The translations under genes were made by a program, and so were the position numbers. A DNA stretch of 64,000 nucleotides from positions 1 through 64,000 of the forward strand of contig NW_019775418.1 of assembly GCF_001039355.2 (NCBI RefSeq), in the 5' to 3' direction. A model generated the notes under the pieces. That model worked only from the letters and a program-made list of their open reading frames with translations. It was not told the origin of the DNA and ran no database searches. Below, piece by piece: positions 23,294 through 35,049 of the stretch (its first letter is position 1; every line of letters starts with the position of its first letter). This DNA comes from Lingula anatina. Taxonomy: Eukaryota; Brachiopoda; Lingulata; Lingulida; Lingulidae.

Positions 23294-25208
23294 ATGGTGG
23301 GTGCAATCAGTCAATAGTGAACCTAAAATCCGTTTCATCTGTCCCTGTAAAACATGATTCTCGCCAATTAAGGCAAACATAATGTTACTTCGTTTATAAA
23401 GTACACGAGTATACTTTTATTTAAGGCCTGCTTTTTGCACTTTGTGAAAATTATTGCAGTTAATGTCCACGCTTATCCTAATCTTGTATTATGGTGTTTC
23501 ATTTCAGACGTTGGTACTGCCAGAGAAGTTCCAGCACATCTTGCGTGTGATGAACACCAACATTGATGGCAAACGCAAAATTGCGTTCGCCATGACCGCA
23601 ATCAAAGTAAGGAAACCGATTTTTTGTACAAACTTGTTAAAACTTGCTAGTGGTAAAGCCGAATGTTGTGTCCTTAGGCTTAGATCATGTAAGTTGCATA
23701 TAGACAGTTTCCAAGTGCACTCGTTGGTTCTTTTGGTAATGTATGGAATTCATTATCCCTTAAAACATCAAACAAAGTTGCTGTATTTTGATTTGAATTG
23801 TTCAGAAATAGGGAAAGAAGAGAGGGGAATAGTTGTTTTGACTTAAACAATAAAGATTGTTTTATATTATTTGATTAACTGTGTTACTGTGTATTCTAAT
23901 GGGAATGTGTTCAACAGTTTATGTGTGTTACTTGTAGGGTATTGGTCGCCGTTATTCACACGTGTGTGCCAGAAAGGCTGACATTGACCTAAGCAAGAGG
24001 GCCGGAGAGCTCAGTGAGGAAGAGGTAGGTGTTCAGCTCTATTAATTTAAAATTCTGTTGTTGTACATATGTTATAAGTTTTAAACTCAAAACATAATTC
24101 ATGATACAATACTCCATCAGTGTGTTAAAAATCTATAAACGCCCTCCCCCAAAAGTCCTTCCATCATGTGAAAATACCACAAATACACCGCCGATACTAA
24201 AACAATTATCCCAGTTCAACACTACAGCCCGCATGCTTGTTTACTTACAGGTTGAGCGTATGATGACCATCCTGTCCAACCCTCGCCAGTACAAGATTCC
24301 TGACTGGTTCCTGAACAGACAGAAGGACGTCAAGGACGGCAAATACACCCAGGTCATGTCCAACAGCCTGGACAACAAGCTCCGTGAAGATCTGGAGAGA
24401 CTGAAGAAGATCAGGGCCCACAGAGGGCTCAGGCACTACTGGGGGTAAGGGCAGGTTTCGGTGGGGGGCATAGGGGACTCAGGCACTGCTAGGGGAAAGG
24501 CCAGGTTTTGAGGGGGTGGGGGCTACAGAGGGCTCAGGCACTACTTGGGGTAAGACCAGTTTTGGGGTGGGGGTGTAGAGAGGACCATAGTGGGCTCATG
24601 CAGTACTGGAGTAAGGCCAGGTTTGGGTGTGGGGAGGGCCCACAGGGGACTCGGGCACTGCTGGGGGAAAGGCCAGGCTGATGATGGATAAGGGTGGGTT
24701 GTCCAAGCTGAGTTAGGTTGAAATTCTCAATTTTTGTAGGGAGCTCTAACAGGGGACTCTGGTATTTCTGTGATTAAAGTTTGAAGTGTTGAGGAGGGGG
24801 ATGCTGAATGGGTATTGCCTGAGTGATTTACCACAAGAAAAGCAAGTTTGAGGTAACTTGGAGAGAGACTCAGAGTGACTTGTTTTCATAATGCAGGTTT
24901 CTTAAATTAAAGATGAAGGTACAGAAACGAGTAGTTGCACATCAGATTGTTGTTGAAATAAAAGAACACATAATTTCACTTGTGAATATATTGCACAATC
25001 TGATATTCAATTAAGGCCATTAATTAGATTCCAAAGAAACAAATTTAAACAAGCTAAATATCTAATTTACATTATATAAGAATTTTATATTGATACATGT
25101 ATTAGTAATTGAAACATTTCATTTATTTTCAGCCTGCGTGTGAGAGGTCAGCACACCAAGACCACTGGACACAGGGGTAGAACTGTGGGTGTGTCCAAGA
25201 AGAAGTAG
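23294..25208 (+). CDS. RPS18: 40S ribosomal protein S18 (uS13), complete, five exons
   Basis: uS13 sits in the head of the small ribosomal subunit, contacting tRNA and the bridge to the large subunit. Coding exons are 23294-23296 (ATG alone), 23508-23606, 23938-24024, 24251-24444 and 25133-25208, joining in phase to 152 residues, the same length as the human protein. Recognisable segments are [77 protein letters not shown] and [20 protein letters not shown]. The only phase-compatible donor in exon 1 directly follows the ATG. The pyrimidine tract upstream suggests TOP-type translational control. Intron 4 carries a minisatellite derived from the exon 4 donor region. Confidence 0.98.
24421..24680 (+). 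repeat. Degenerate minisatellite grown from the exon 4 splice-donor region of RPS18
   Basis: The unit GGCTCAGGCACTACTGGGGG-TAAGG, spanning the end of exon 4 and its donor, recurs in the intron at about 24472, 24527, 24582 and 24640, with spacing 50-61 bp. The third and fourth units keep a GTAAGA or GTAAGG donor-like sequence; the second and fifth have GGAAAGG instead. The filler is G-rich. Confidence 0.85.
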
Positions 25209-25335
25209 AGTGGACTATAGTATATATATGTGGACTTTTTCATAAGCAACAAGTGAAAATTGGTCATGAATCCGTGAATTTTGCCATGACCAAAGCGATG
25301 TGAAGCTGGAATGGTGTATTTTACACTAAAATAAT

Positions 25336-25341
25336 AATAAA
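25336..25341 (+). terminator. Polyadenylation signal of RPS18
   Basis: AATAAA lies 128 bases after the stop codon, within an AT-rich run, followed by GT-rich sequence (TGAAGTTGTTTTTTGTT) suitable for cleavage and polyadenylation. Confidence 0.7.
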
Positions 25342-26122
25342 AAGATGTACATTGTGGAATTCATGAAGTTGTTTTTTGTTTCCCATTACACGTATCTGTG
25401 CAAATAACAGAGAAAGCAATTAAAATCAAACTGTGTAAATTGGTTGCAATTTTCAACATGTTCAAGACGGAATTCTGCCTTTGGCCATAATGGGTTTTCT
25501 TCCTCCGTCCAATGGGACGTTATGATCCCAACGTGTCTTGAAGTATGCGAAAACTGGAATCCTGTGTGTACAGCTTTCACTTGTAGCGCTCTGAGTATGT
25601 CATGTTGAAGCTCTGTAAAATCACTGCCAATTAATGTAAGGTTTGATGTAAAGTTTGGTGGGTCGAAGTCCTGTTCACTCAGAAATTTGACTATAATGAT
25701 TGTAGGAAATAAAATGTTTGACTCATTAAAGAAGGGACAGAGGTCGTGCCGTCCTTGAACAGAAGATCGACTGCTGAAGCATACGCGATGGGTAGTAAAA
25801 GAAATCTCTTATATGCTCAACGAGCTGCCTTAAAACCATTTTCTCCATATATTAAATATCAGTGCTTGTGAATTTTCTCCGCTTCCTATCCTACAACTTT
25901 GGACCGCTAATGTCTTTTTCATATACAGTACAGCTAGTAGATGCATTAAATTGAATTCAAGCTCACACAGGCTGATACTCGTGCTGAAGTATCCATGGAA
26001 AATGAAAAGTATTATTAATTTATTCATTTACCACAGCACTGCAATACTACAGACTAGGTACAAATGCCCTCATGTCTAGTTTCTGTGCTTGTCTTTTCAC
26101 TGTTAATATATTGGTATTTTAA
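25342..26122. other. Intergenic stretch between RPS18 and a MITE
   Basis: No gene is recognised; short frames on the reverse strand are not conserved-looking. Confidence 0.4.
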
Positions 26123-26321
26123 GACCCCATTCCAAGAAATTAGATCGATCCAACTAGATCGACCTAACTCCCTGGGGGTTCACGCCGAGCGGGCACGAAA
26201 GTTAATTTCCCCCTTCCAGCTTGTAGTAGGCGGGACGGACATTTAAGCCGGATTATCTGACAGTAATCTAGTGAGACTCCCCACGGGGATAGATCGATCT
26301 AAAATCTATGGGAAAGCGCCC
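26123..26321. mobile_element. Hairpin MITE with TAA target duplication, copy 2
   Basis: It is flanked by TAA at 26120-26122 and 26322-26324. The inverted ends contain ATTAGATCGATCC and GGATAGATCGATCTAAAAT. The interior GTAGGCGGGACGGACATTTA and the CTGACAGTAATCTAGTGAGA block match the 36.3-kb copy closely and the 41-43-kb copies more distantly. It is non-coding. The three-base TAA duplication suggests a PIF/Harbinger relative. Confidence 0.8.
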
Positions 26322-26389
26322 TAAGAGGGCCATTTGGTACAGTTAAGAACTATGATCCAGCTAGTCAAATTTCTAATATCAAGAATTCA

Positions 26390-26440
26390 AAAGGGAGGGG
26401 GGGGTCAGGACCCCCCTGCCCCCTAAATCCGACACTGATG
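26390..26440. mobile_element. Possible hAT-type element end
   Basis: GGGAGGGGGGGGTCAGGACC followed by CCCCTAAATCCGACACTG resembles the G-rich, CAGTGGCGGATTTAGGGG-like ends common on animal hAT elements. Only one end is evident. Confidence 0.35.
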
Positions 26441-26582
26441 TCCCTACTCTTTCTATTTTTGATTATAATGTAGGTGAACTCAGGGTGCGACTCTGCGCAG
26501 TGTTTAAATTGAGAACTGGGTCAGAAAGCGGTCATTTGCGAACACGGCCAACCTCTGTATTACTACCAAACTACACCGAGTC

Positions 26583-26854
26583 ATGGCTACTGAGGAGCTG
26601 ACGCTGTACTATTTTCCTGGATCCTACTACTCTCAAAGGGTGAGATGAGTTTGATATATTTTTTAATACCATCCATCGCAAATGACCGATCGTTGTTGAT
26701 AAACGTCTTGACTGTAACTAACGGAACAAATGCTGTGGTTGTGTCGCTGTTGGCCTACATCTCCTAAGTTAGAAAGGTCTCTGTTATCACAGTGGGAATT
26801 GTCATGGACAAGCTGATAAAACAAACTCTCCAAACTAGGGGTGATGTGCATCTT

Positions 26855-26897
<43 letters not shown>

Positions 26898-29610
26898 TCG
26901 TAAGGGTGAAGCGTGTGCAGATGTTTTGCTGACAAGACCGTAAACCTGACAACTGCATAATTTACGAACTAACGGGCAGAGTACCACGTATAAATACGTG
27001 TAGATAAATGATATTTTAAATCCGGTATGTATGCATCCATATTGCAGGGCCAACACATAAAGAAGTGAGAAACGTTTAAGAGTTGCTCCTTCTTACATTC
27101 ATCACTGCACTAATTTGTAACTGTGACTCCTAAAGGTATGTGCATATGTTCATTATACATGTGCAATAAATTTTCTACCACAAAATCTTGGAATGCAGAT
27201 TTTTATCCATCGTGCGGAATCCCTCCCTGAAGGTTTAATATTGGTGTATAATGTAGTACGAGGAGTGTAGATGAGCTGTATAAACCTATGTCAAACCGCC
27301 GGCAAATATTAGTCATAAGGTTAGCGGGTGACGGGAAATACTCCGTTTAAACGAAATGGGGGGGGGGGGGGATTAAATATACAACTTTATCATTCAGCAA
27401 ATGTCTTTTACGATGCGAAAGGAGTTACTAAGATTTTTAAAAATTATTCTCTCAACCAGTAGCTTCCGTATGTGAACTAATATAAAACATTCCGTTGTTT
27501 TGCAATCTATATCAGAAATGATTGTTTCTAACACGTTACATTTAAAGAACTCCAGATTGGGATTTTTCACGAAAGACTCATGTTCAACTAATTTTCCTGA
27601 GATAAACAGAATTTTTCTCCGTCTAACCAACCTATCACACGCCTTTCCTCATTCTCCCCATAACCCTGTTGCATTTTTGGAAAACGAGGAAAGTTCGGAA
27701 CGTACACTAAAGTCATGGGATATCAATCACAAGACTCGCTTCTGTTACTTCAGACAGTATACATAATATTCAATTTTTTTACTACAGATACAAGGTACTG
27801 ATTTTAAATTGCTATAACTTGCACATGTATATAGATGTATACACATAGCGCACGTGTTCTCTTTACAGGTGCTGTTCTATCTGAAAGCTCGCAGTATACC
27901 TTTCAAGGGCCGATACATGAACATACTTCTTGGAGAAACCTACGAGCCATGGTACATGCGGATGAACCCCAAGGGACAGGTGCCCGTCATAAAGCATCGC
28001 GGGGGGTACCTGGCAGACTCGTGTGCTATTATGCAATACCTGGAGAAGGAATATGGTAATCTTTTTTTTCCATAAAAATGTAACATTAGTTCAGTTAAAG
28101 TTTAAGTCGCCTTAACATTTGCTAAGTAGAGTGCACTCTTGGAGTGATTGTTCTCAACTGATTTGACGTCACTATGACGTCAGTATAACGAAATATTTTA
28201 CATCCGTTGGGATTCTTCAATGTTAGATATTTAATTTTAAACTACGAGGCAACAGTATGCGTCGCACAGAACAAGTGTATCAAAATACATTTTTGAATCC
28301 CTATAGATACCGCTGAAATATATATACAGGGTACATGTATCTGTTTCATTGACATTTTTAGATACCCCTCCAAAGTTGTTACCTGCAGCCTCGACTCCGC
28401 AGCGAGAGGAAGCACTCCGTTTTGCAGATCTGATCAATTCAATCAAGATTGAAGTGATCACGTATGGGATTATAAGTTTTCCTCATCTGTCGCAAGGTGG
28501 CATGTTGGTCGGGAAATTCCAAAGGTTAATGGAGTGGAGAGGTACCTGTTGAGTGACGTTAACCGTGCGTTTTAACAGCAATTACATCAACATCAACAAT
28601 GACATCTACGCAGACGCGCACGCACGCGCCCAAAGACGTTAATCCATTTCTTAAATATAATTGTTTATCGAGTCCTGTTAAAAGTTTTGTGGACCCAGTT
28701 TTACAGTTTTTGTTTTCAACGAAATTTCTTTACCGTTTTCTCAAATGCAATACAACTGTCGAAAATGGTGTGTGATGCACATCTCACCCTCTATCGATTA
28801 ATTTCTTGATTCCATTTTATATTTTAGCTAAAAGCATGGGGCAATACACTCCGTTTTTAGAGAGATATAAAGCTAAATCGCCAGACCTTGAAGATGTGTA
28901 CATCCAGAAGGAAAAGGACCTGAGCGAATTCTATGCGCAATTTCGAGATGAGGCCACGGTTCAAAGAGCGATAGTTGGAGCGCAAAACGTCCTGGATGAA
29001 CTAGAGGAAACATTAGGCAAAAGAAAAGAAGGTGTGTAAAGCAAGATTAATTTTCAAATTTATAAATTTTCAAATTGATATAATACTTCAGAAGTGACGA
29101 ATGGTGTAATATATGTACAGATACAATTTTTCTTTGTTGTTGAATAGTCCAGTTTAGTTATTAAGCTAACGTTTCGAAGGGAATTTTTTTGAAATTAATT
29201 TATGTCCGAACTATCGAATATGACGTTGTTTAGATTGTTAAGGATTAACAACTGTTTCTTATTGAGGTGAATGTTGGCTGTGTGGTCCTGATATGACAGT
29301 AGCAGACGTCAATCTGGCAATTCTGATCGGTCGGCTGGACAGCGCCGGTGTGGGATACATGTTTTGGAAAAATGGAAAACGGCCAAATATCGAGGCTTAC
29401 TTTCACCGCCTCAAGAAAAACGACGTTTACAAATCTGTTTGTGAGTTTAACCCATTCCTGGGAATTTTTCTCCCCCTGGTGAAAAAAAAGTTACCTTCAA
29501 TCCTTGGGATCAGTGCTGTCTTGGCCATGGGCGCCGTGGCCATCTATTTCTGGAAGAAAGGAGAATTCGATTTGAACACATTTGTGGAAAAAGTGCAGTT
29601 TTGGAAATAA
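26583..29610 (+). CDS. GDAP1-like protein, tandem copy A (five exons)
   Basis: GDAP1-family proteins are GST-fold proteins anchored in the outer mitochondrial membrane (and peroxisomes) by a C-terminal helix, and affect mitochondrial fission. Exons are 26583-26639, 27869-28055, 28362-28541, 28828-29031 and 29267-29610, joining in phase to 323 residues. Residues about 6-82 form the GST N-terminal (thioredoxin-fold) domain, with the NPKGQVPVIKH strand-turn that places the cis-proline. GST C-terminal segments include MTVADVNLAILIGRL. The last 40 residues hold a hydrophobic helix (ILGISAVLAMGAVAIYF) and a basic/aromatic tail ending VEKVQFWK. Exon lengths 57, 187, 180 and 204 equal those of copy B. 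A microsatellite lies in intron 1. It could alternatively be called a generic GST-domain protein. Confidence 0.88.
26858..26897. repeat. CT/CA dinucleotide microsatellite
   Basis: An uninterrupted CT run followed by a short CA run, in intron 1 of GDAP1-like copy A. Confidence 0.95.
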
Positions 29611-30747
29611 GACAGTGGTCATAAAGTTTTTAAGTTTTTTTTTTTTGCGTGAGTGGGTGTGAGTGGGTGGCCTTAGTGCAAATATCAATGATATTTACAG
29701 AATAATAGCATTCTCTGTAAATGTAGGCTTACATGTATAGAGAGACCAACCCAGTCTCAGAATGACCAGCCGTTCTTCGTTTGTAGACAGACCAACGACA
29801 TTATAGCCTTTGCTGAGGTATTTTTCACTTTTCAACCTTGTACTACTGTAATTTTCTTTTTACGATTTAAATATGTTCACGGGAACTTGTGTGCTATTAC
29901 AGGGCTGTCAAATATAAAAAATGGCTTTGGAAATGTTTTATGTAGGTCTATGACGTCAACAAAAGAACCAAAAATGCCTTGCCGAACAAGTTATAGGCAC
30001 TACATCATTCACTGAATATGAAAAACTATTATATGGAGAAGTCGTGGACAAAATCCGTGCAAATGCATTTACAGGGTATAAGCAAACAAGGTTTGATGAT
30101 CGAGTAATGGTCACCTCAACATTAGCATTAGGCCTACAATAAGTTACAGAATAGAAAAGTAGAACACCAATGACTTTCTGTGTAGGCTAATATACACACA
30201 TTGTGACTGATACAGGCAGAGTTCTCCTGACGTACAGAGTAATTACGTGGGTCAAAATCCAGGACGGGACTTACCTGTACAAATCCATAAGAATCATATG
30301 ACCCTGTATCACAGGGACTCTCTCCTACATAATACGTAAAGAATTGATGTCTTTTTATGTATCCTTTGTCAGATGATTATTAAAGAAGATATTTTTTTAT
30401 CTGCCACAGTCGAAAATCTGAAAAATTCTACAAAGATTCACTGGTGTTTAAGACGTACAGATATTTCACATCACAGAAAAAATAATTTCGGTGAATTTCT
30501 ATTCAATATTTACCATCAAAACACATTGTATTTAAATTAAAATCGAAGTCAAGCTAAATTTAATGTTGAACTTTTCTATCTAGGTCATTATTCTAAACGG
30601 GGTCAATATGTAGAGTTCACGCAAATCGTGTATTTGCCCTATACTTAGTGTATTCCTCAGCATCGACACAGACCAGGGGCACTTTGGACTAGTAAAGTTA
30701 ATCGCTTGTAAATATAGATTGCGTTAGCAAGTGGCATACTGCAGACA
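29611..30747. other. Spacer between the two GDAP1-like genes
   Basis: No gene is seen. It presumably contains the 3'UTR of copy A and the promoter of copy B. No TATA box is obvious close to 30748. Confidence 0.45.
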
Positions 30748-32836
30748 ATGGCAGACGACGAATTAACAGTTCTCTACAATCCAGGATCGTTTTACTCACA
30801 AAAGGTAACTAATGAATTATTTTAACTTTGCATGAGTGCATAACACAACCGGTGAAAAACACTGCTATGTTATTAAATGATAAGTGAAGATTCTGTGACA
30901 ATCAGATTAGATTTCTTCTCGAATAGTGTCATGGAACCCATGTCCGAGGAAAAATACTATTTTGTATTCCTTTTACTATTATATATATGTATTTGCTATG
31001 GTAAATCCGTTCTTCATATGAAAGATGGGTTACTAGGTCAACTGACGGTACCAATTATATCATTATAGGATACTCGACCTCCTCCCCCACCCTGACCTCT
31101 CTCTCTCTCTCTCCTTTCATCCAGCCTTCTCTCTTCTTCTTTTGCTTCTTTTTCTTCTCTCTGTCTCTTTTTTTCGCCTTCTTCCTGTTCTACCTCTTCT
31201 TCTTCTTCTCTGTCTTCTTCTTTTCTGTCACTTTGATATCATAGAGTCAAGATGTAACAAAAATATTTGTATTAAGTTAAATAGCCCGTGCACGACATGC
31301 AGGTGCACTCTGTCCTCTACTACACATTCACGCTATAGAAATATGCACATTATCGTACCTAGTGTATGACTAGAGAAATATTGGCAAACCGAAAAAAAGT
31401 CAAAATCTTTAGTCAAAGTGTCAAGTCTGCCAGTCATAAATCTCATAGGCCAACCTGGCAGTGTTTGCCTTAAGATTTTTTCTTTTCCTAACATACCCCT
31501 AATACCATTGCAACTGTGGGAGTTATTGAACTTTGAACTTAGTAATTTTTTGCCACCAGTTATGCATAATTTTTGAAAATATCATTTAAGGACACTGTTT
31601 TTTCTCTTCTTTTTTTCTGTTTTTTTTTTTTTTCAAGTAGCTCATCAATGTTTTCCTTGCAGGTTGCACTATATCTGAAGGAGCGGAATATTTCGTTCAA
31701 CGAAAATATCATCAATTTAGCCGGTGGAGAAACATACAAACCATGGTTCCTTAGAATCAACCCTGAGGGCCAGGTGCCCGTTCTAAAGCACCAAGGGAAA
31801 TACATTCCAGATTCTAAAGCCATAATGGACTATCTGGAGAAGGCCTACGGTTAGTTATCTAATCATATTTGCACTTCCTTAGATTCGTAATCACGTGCTC
31901 TTGATATTACTGCTTAGTTTTGCATTCTGTTTTATTATTTTATAAAAATTGAGAAATGTTTTAGTGGACATGAGGGTAAATTCATTGACTTGATGTACGC
32001 ATTTTCTTTTTGGTGGCGGATATGTAATCTGGGTATCTCTTATGTGTTGCTTACACCCTAGTTCTTGTTTGATTTACTAGTACATTGTTGTCTCTAAGTA
32101 GCTTATATCTTAATAAGTACACGAGCAATCTGCCAAAATGTACTGTGTGTAATATGACAGATTTCATTTCTTCTCCTTATTAAGTACAGCGTTGCTTTTT
32201 AAAGTACACACCAGCGAACTGTTTGACATAATATTTTTTCATCCACTATTCTTGTACCTGTAGTTTTGGAGCGAATGAATGCCATCAAATAGACAAATGA
32301 AAAACCTCAACCTTTCTTCTAAAACATTTTAATATAAGTTCAAACCACAATCGTAGGTTTTGTATTGTATTGATTGCAGTGAATTCTTGAATGAATGCAA
32401 TAAATGTCTTATTTAGACTTCAACAAGATTAATCACTTTTTTGATTTTATTTTATTTAAGATTCGTCTCCGAAGTTGTTACCGCCAACTGGAAGCGATGA
32501 AAGAGAAAAAGTTCAACGTCTCTCAGAGCTAATCAGTAGCGTTGAGATAGAAGTAATAACCTTTGGGATGATGATATTTCCCCACTACACACAGGAAGGT
32601 CACATCACGGGTATCATTGCCCGGCTTGGACGCTGGAGAGGTAATGGTCTTACCCCCTGCGGACTTTTTTACTATTTATGAGCTCAGCTACAAACCTTGC
32701 AAGGCTTATAGCAGTCCAGCTCCTTTCTTTGACTTTCAGTGCTTCTTTGCCCGTGTGTTTTGATGAAACTATTTTGTTGACCTCATGTAGTAAAAAAGTT
32801 TACGTACATTGTGCTTGTACTTTTAGCGTGACGTGG

Positions 32837-32905
<69 letters not shown>

Positions 32906-34212
32906 TTGCAATTAATTTTCTTTTCAATGTGATCCTTGTATTGTTAGTTTAAATGGTATGTATGTGACATTAGGGTTTGATGGGAGGTAATTTTCACTTT
33001 TTATTTAAATGGTTATAATACAGCCGCTGAATCCAGATTGTTTTTTTTTTCCTGAATCGTCAGCCATTGCTTTGGGCTGTACAATCGAGTGAATACAAAA
33101 CAAATATTTAAAGCTCTGCATATTTTTATGTGTGATGTTAACCGATACAGAGAATGTCAATAAAATGACGATCAATTATTCCTGGAGTAACATGACGACA
33201 CATTGTTATAGCGTTAAGATGACGTCATGTTAATGTAGGGATAACTGAGCGTCATTATAATGACAGCCTCGATCTCTCTATATTTTAGCATCAAAAATGG
33301 GGAAATACGGAGCGGGGTTTGAAAAATTAAAGGCAGCTAACCCCGACCTACGGGAGGCATACAGTAAAAAAGCAGCGTTCTTGAGCAACTTTGTGAAGCG
33401 GTTCAATGATGAGGCCACAGTGAAAGAAGCTTTGGAAAAGGCGGAAAAAGTTTTTGATGAAATTGAAGATGAACTACGCCTGCGAGATATCGGTAGGTTT
33501 TAAAAACAGCAAGTGTGAAGTGACAAGTTACAAAGAAAATGAAAATGGAAGTGTTTTTAAAAGTTGGTTCGAAAAGTCACATTAAAGACAACCAAGATTG
33601 AATATTTTAAGATACTGAAGATAAACATGTTATTACAGTTAAGTTATTATTATTATATATCAATTGTAAAGTTATAGAAAATTTCAAGAGACTAGTCCTC
33701 CCAGATATGTTTCGGCATACTAGAAATTCACCTAGTTTTATGTTGGTCAATATCTCTGCGTACTACAAATTTGATTCAGTTTCGCATATTCCTTGTAGTT
33801 ATAACAGATTAAAGACCTAAAAAATTGGATATTTTCATTTTTCTATATGTAACTAGCCGGTGGCGACTGGTTATGCGGCCCAGCCATGACAGTGGCAGAC
33901 ATTCACCTTGCAGTTCTATTCGGGCGTCTCAACTTTCTGGGTTTGAGACATCGCTACTGGGAAAACGGCAGACGACCGAACACTAAAGCATACTACCTTC
34001 GTCTAAAGAAACGTGACACCTACCGATCAGTGTGTGAAAAGGCCTTTAATCCAATCACAATGATGCTTATTCCAATGTTGCGTGCAAAATTGCCATTGAT
34101 AATAGGTGTCAGCACAATCGTGGCGGCGGTGGCTGTCGGTTTTCACATCTGGCGACGTGGGGATCTTGACCTGGAGAAACTGTGCGAGAAACTGCAGTTT
34201 TGGAAAAATTAA
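30748..34212 (+). CDS. GDAP1-like protein, tandem copy B (five exons)
   Basis: This is a paralogue of copy A, in the same orientation 1.1 kb downstream. Exons are 30748-30804, 31663-31849, 32461-32640, 33289-33492 and 33857-34212, in phase, giving 327 residues. It starts MADDELTVLYNPGSFYSQK. It keeps the GST N-domain turn NPEGQVPVLKHQGKYIPDS, the C-domain segment MTVADIHLAVLFGRL, and a C-terminal hydrophobic helix (LPLIIGVSTIVAAVAVGFHI) followed by a tail ending EKLQFWKN. The insertion of a few residues in the last exon accounts for the length difference. Intron 3 contains a long TA microsatellite. AATAAA at 34309-34314 is the likely polyadenylation signal. Confidence 0.88.
32839..32904. repeat. 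TA dinucleotide microsatellite, 66 bp
   Basis: An uninterrupted alternating TA tract in intron 3 of GDAP1-like copy B; it can extrude a cruciform. Confidence 0.97.
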
Positions 34213-34685
34213 ATATAGATATAATTAAATATAGATGCATGCTTAATCACGCTGTTTTAATCCCAGGAAGGCTTTAAGGAAAAAACTAATATTTTAAGGG
34301 AGATCTCAAATAAACGATAGTTATTCGATGTATGTATGCATAAGAGTAGACAACTCTTATACAGGATATATGTATGGTTGTAGACTAGAATTAATTTTAA
34401 AAAGTAAAATGGACCATGGTTGATTTTCCAGAAGAGAACCAAAGTGGATGAGTACTATCAAACTGAGCTGTGTAAAGTAGGCAACATGTAAACCCTTAAA
34501 TTAACGCACCATTCACTATATTTACACAGTATATTGTTCCCTCTTTAGTTATATGATTCACCAAATAAATATGAATTATTGTGAACAATTATTGTGGGTC
34601 GTCGTGCTATTATTCATTTTCATTCTGTATCCTCGAGCTCCTGAACCAACCATCACTCAAGCACGTACACACGAACACGTGCGTG

Positions 34686-34729
<44 letters not shown>

Positions 34730-35049
34730 AACACTACACACACCTTACGGGAGGTTTGTCTGGAAAACAGATGAGATATATATATATATATTCAGTAGAG
34801 GAAACGGATGATCAAAATGTGACATTACACAAGCATATTCTGTGCCCCTGTTTTATTAACACGTACAGGAAATTTAGTCCAATAATGTGCACACCCCGTG
34901 GCTTCTCACGCATTCCACATTATAACGGGAAACGAGTTCCATGCTACAGGCAGGATGGTGCACATTACTCCAATGATCTGCTGCCAGCCAAGCCGCCGTT
35001 CAGTACAGCTGGCTACTAACAGTCCTGAGCATTCAACACGTCTAAAGCA
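34213..35049. other. Spacer between GDAP1-like B and the serine protease
   Basis: It contains the 3'UTR of copy B and a CA microsatellite (34688-34726). Frames through the CA run are low-complexity artefacts. Confidence 0.5.
34688..34726. repeat. CA dinucleotide microsatellite
   Basis: An uninterrupted CA run of about 39 bp. Confidence 0.95.

Noticed and set aside
23454-23846. 130-codon forward frame over RPS18 exon 2
   Set aside because: It is intron 1 and intron 2 read-through around the real 33-codon exon.
31142-31369. Hydrophobic 75-codon frame (LLLFLLSVSFF...)
   Set aside because: Translation of a pyrimidine-rich CT/TTC tract in an intron; not a membrane protein.
34553-34811. His/Thr-rich frames
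   Set aside because: Read-through of the CA microsatellite.
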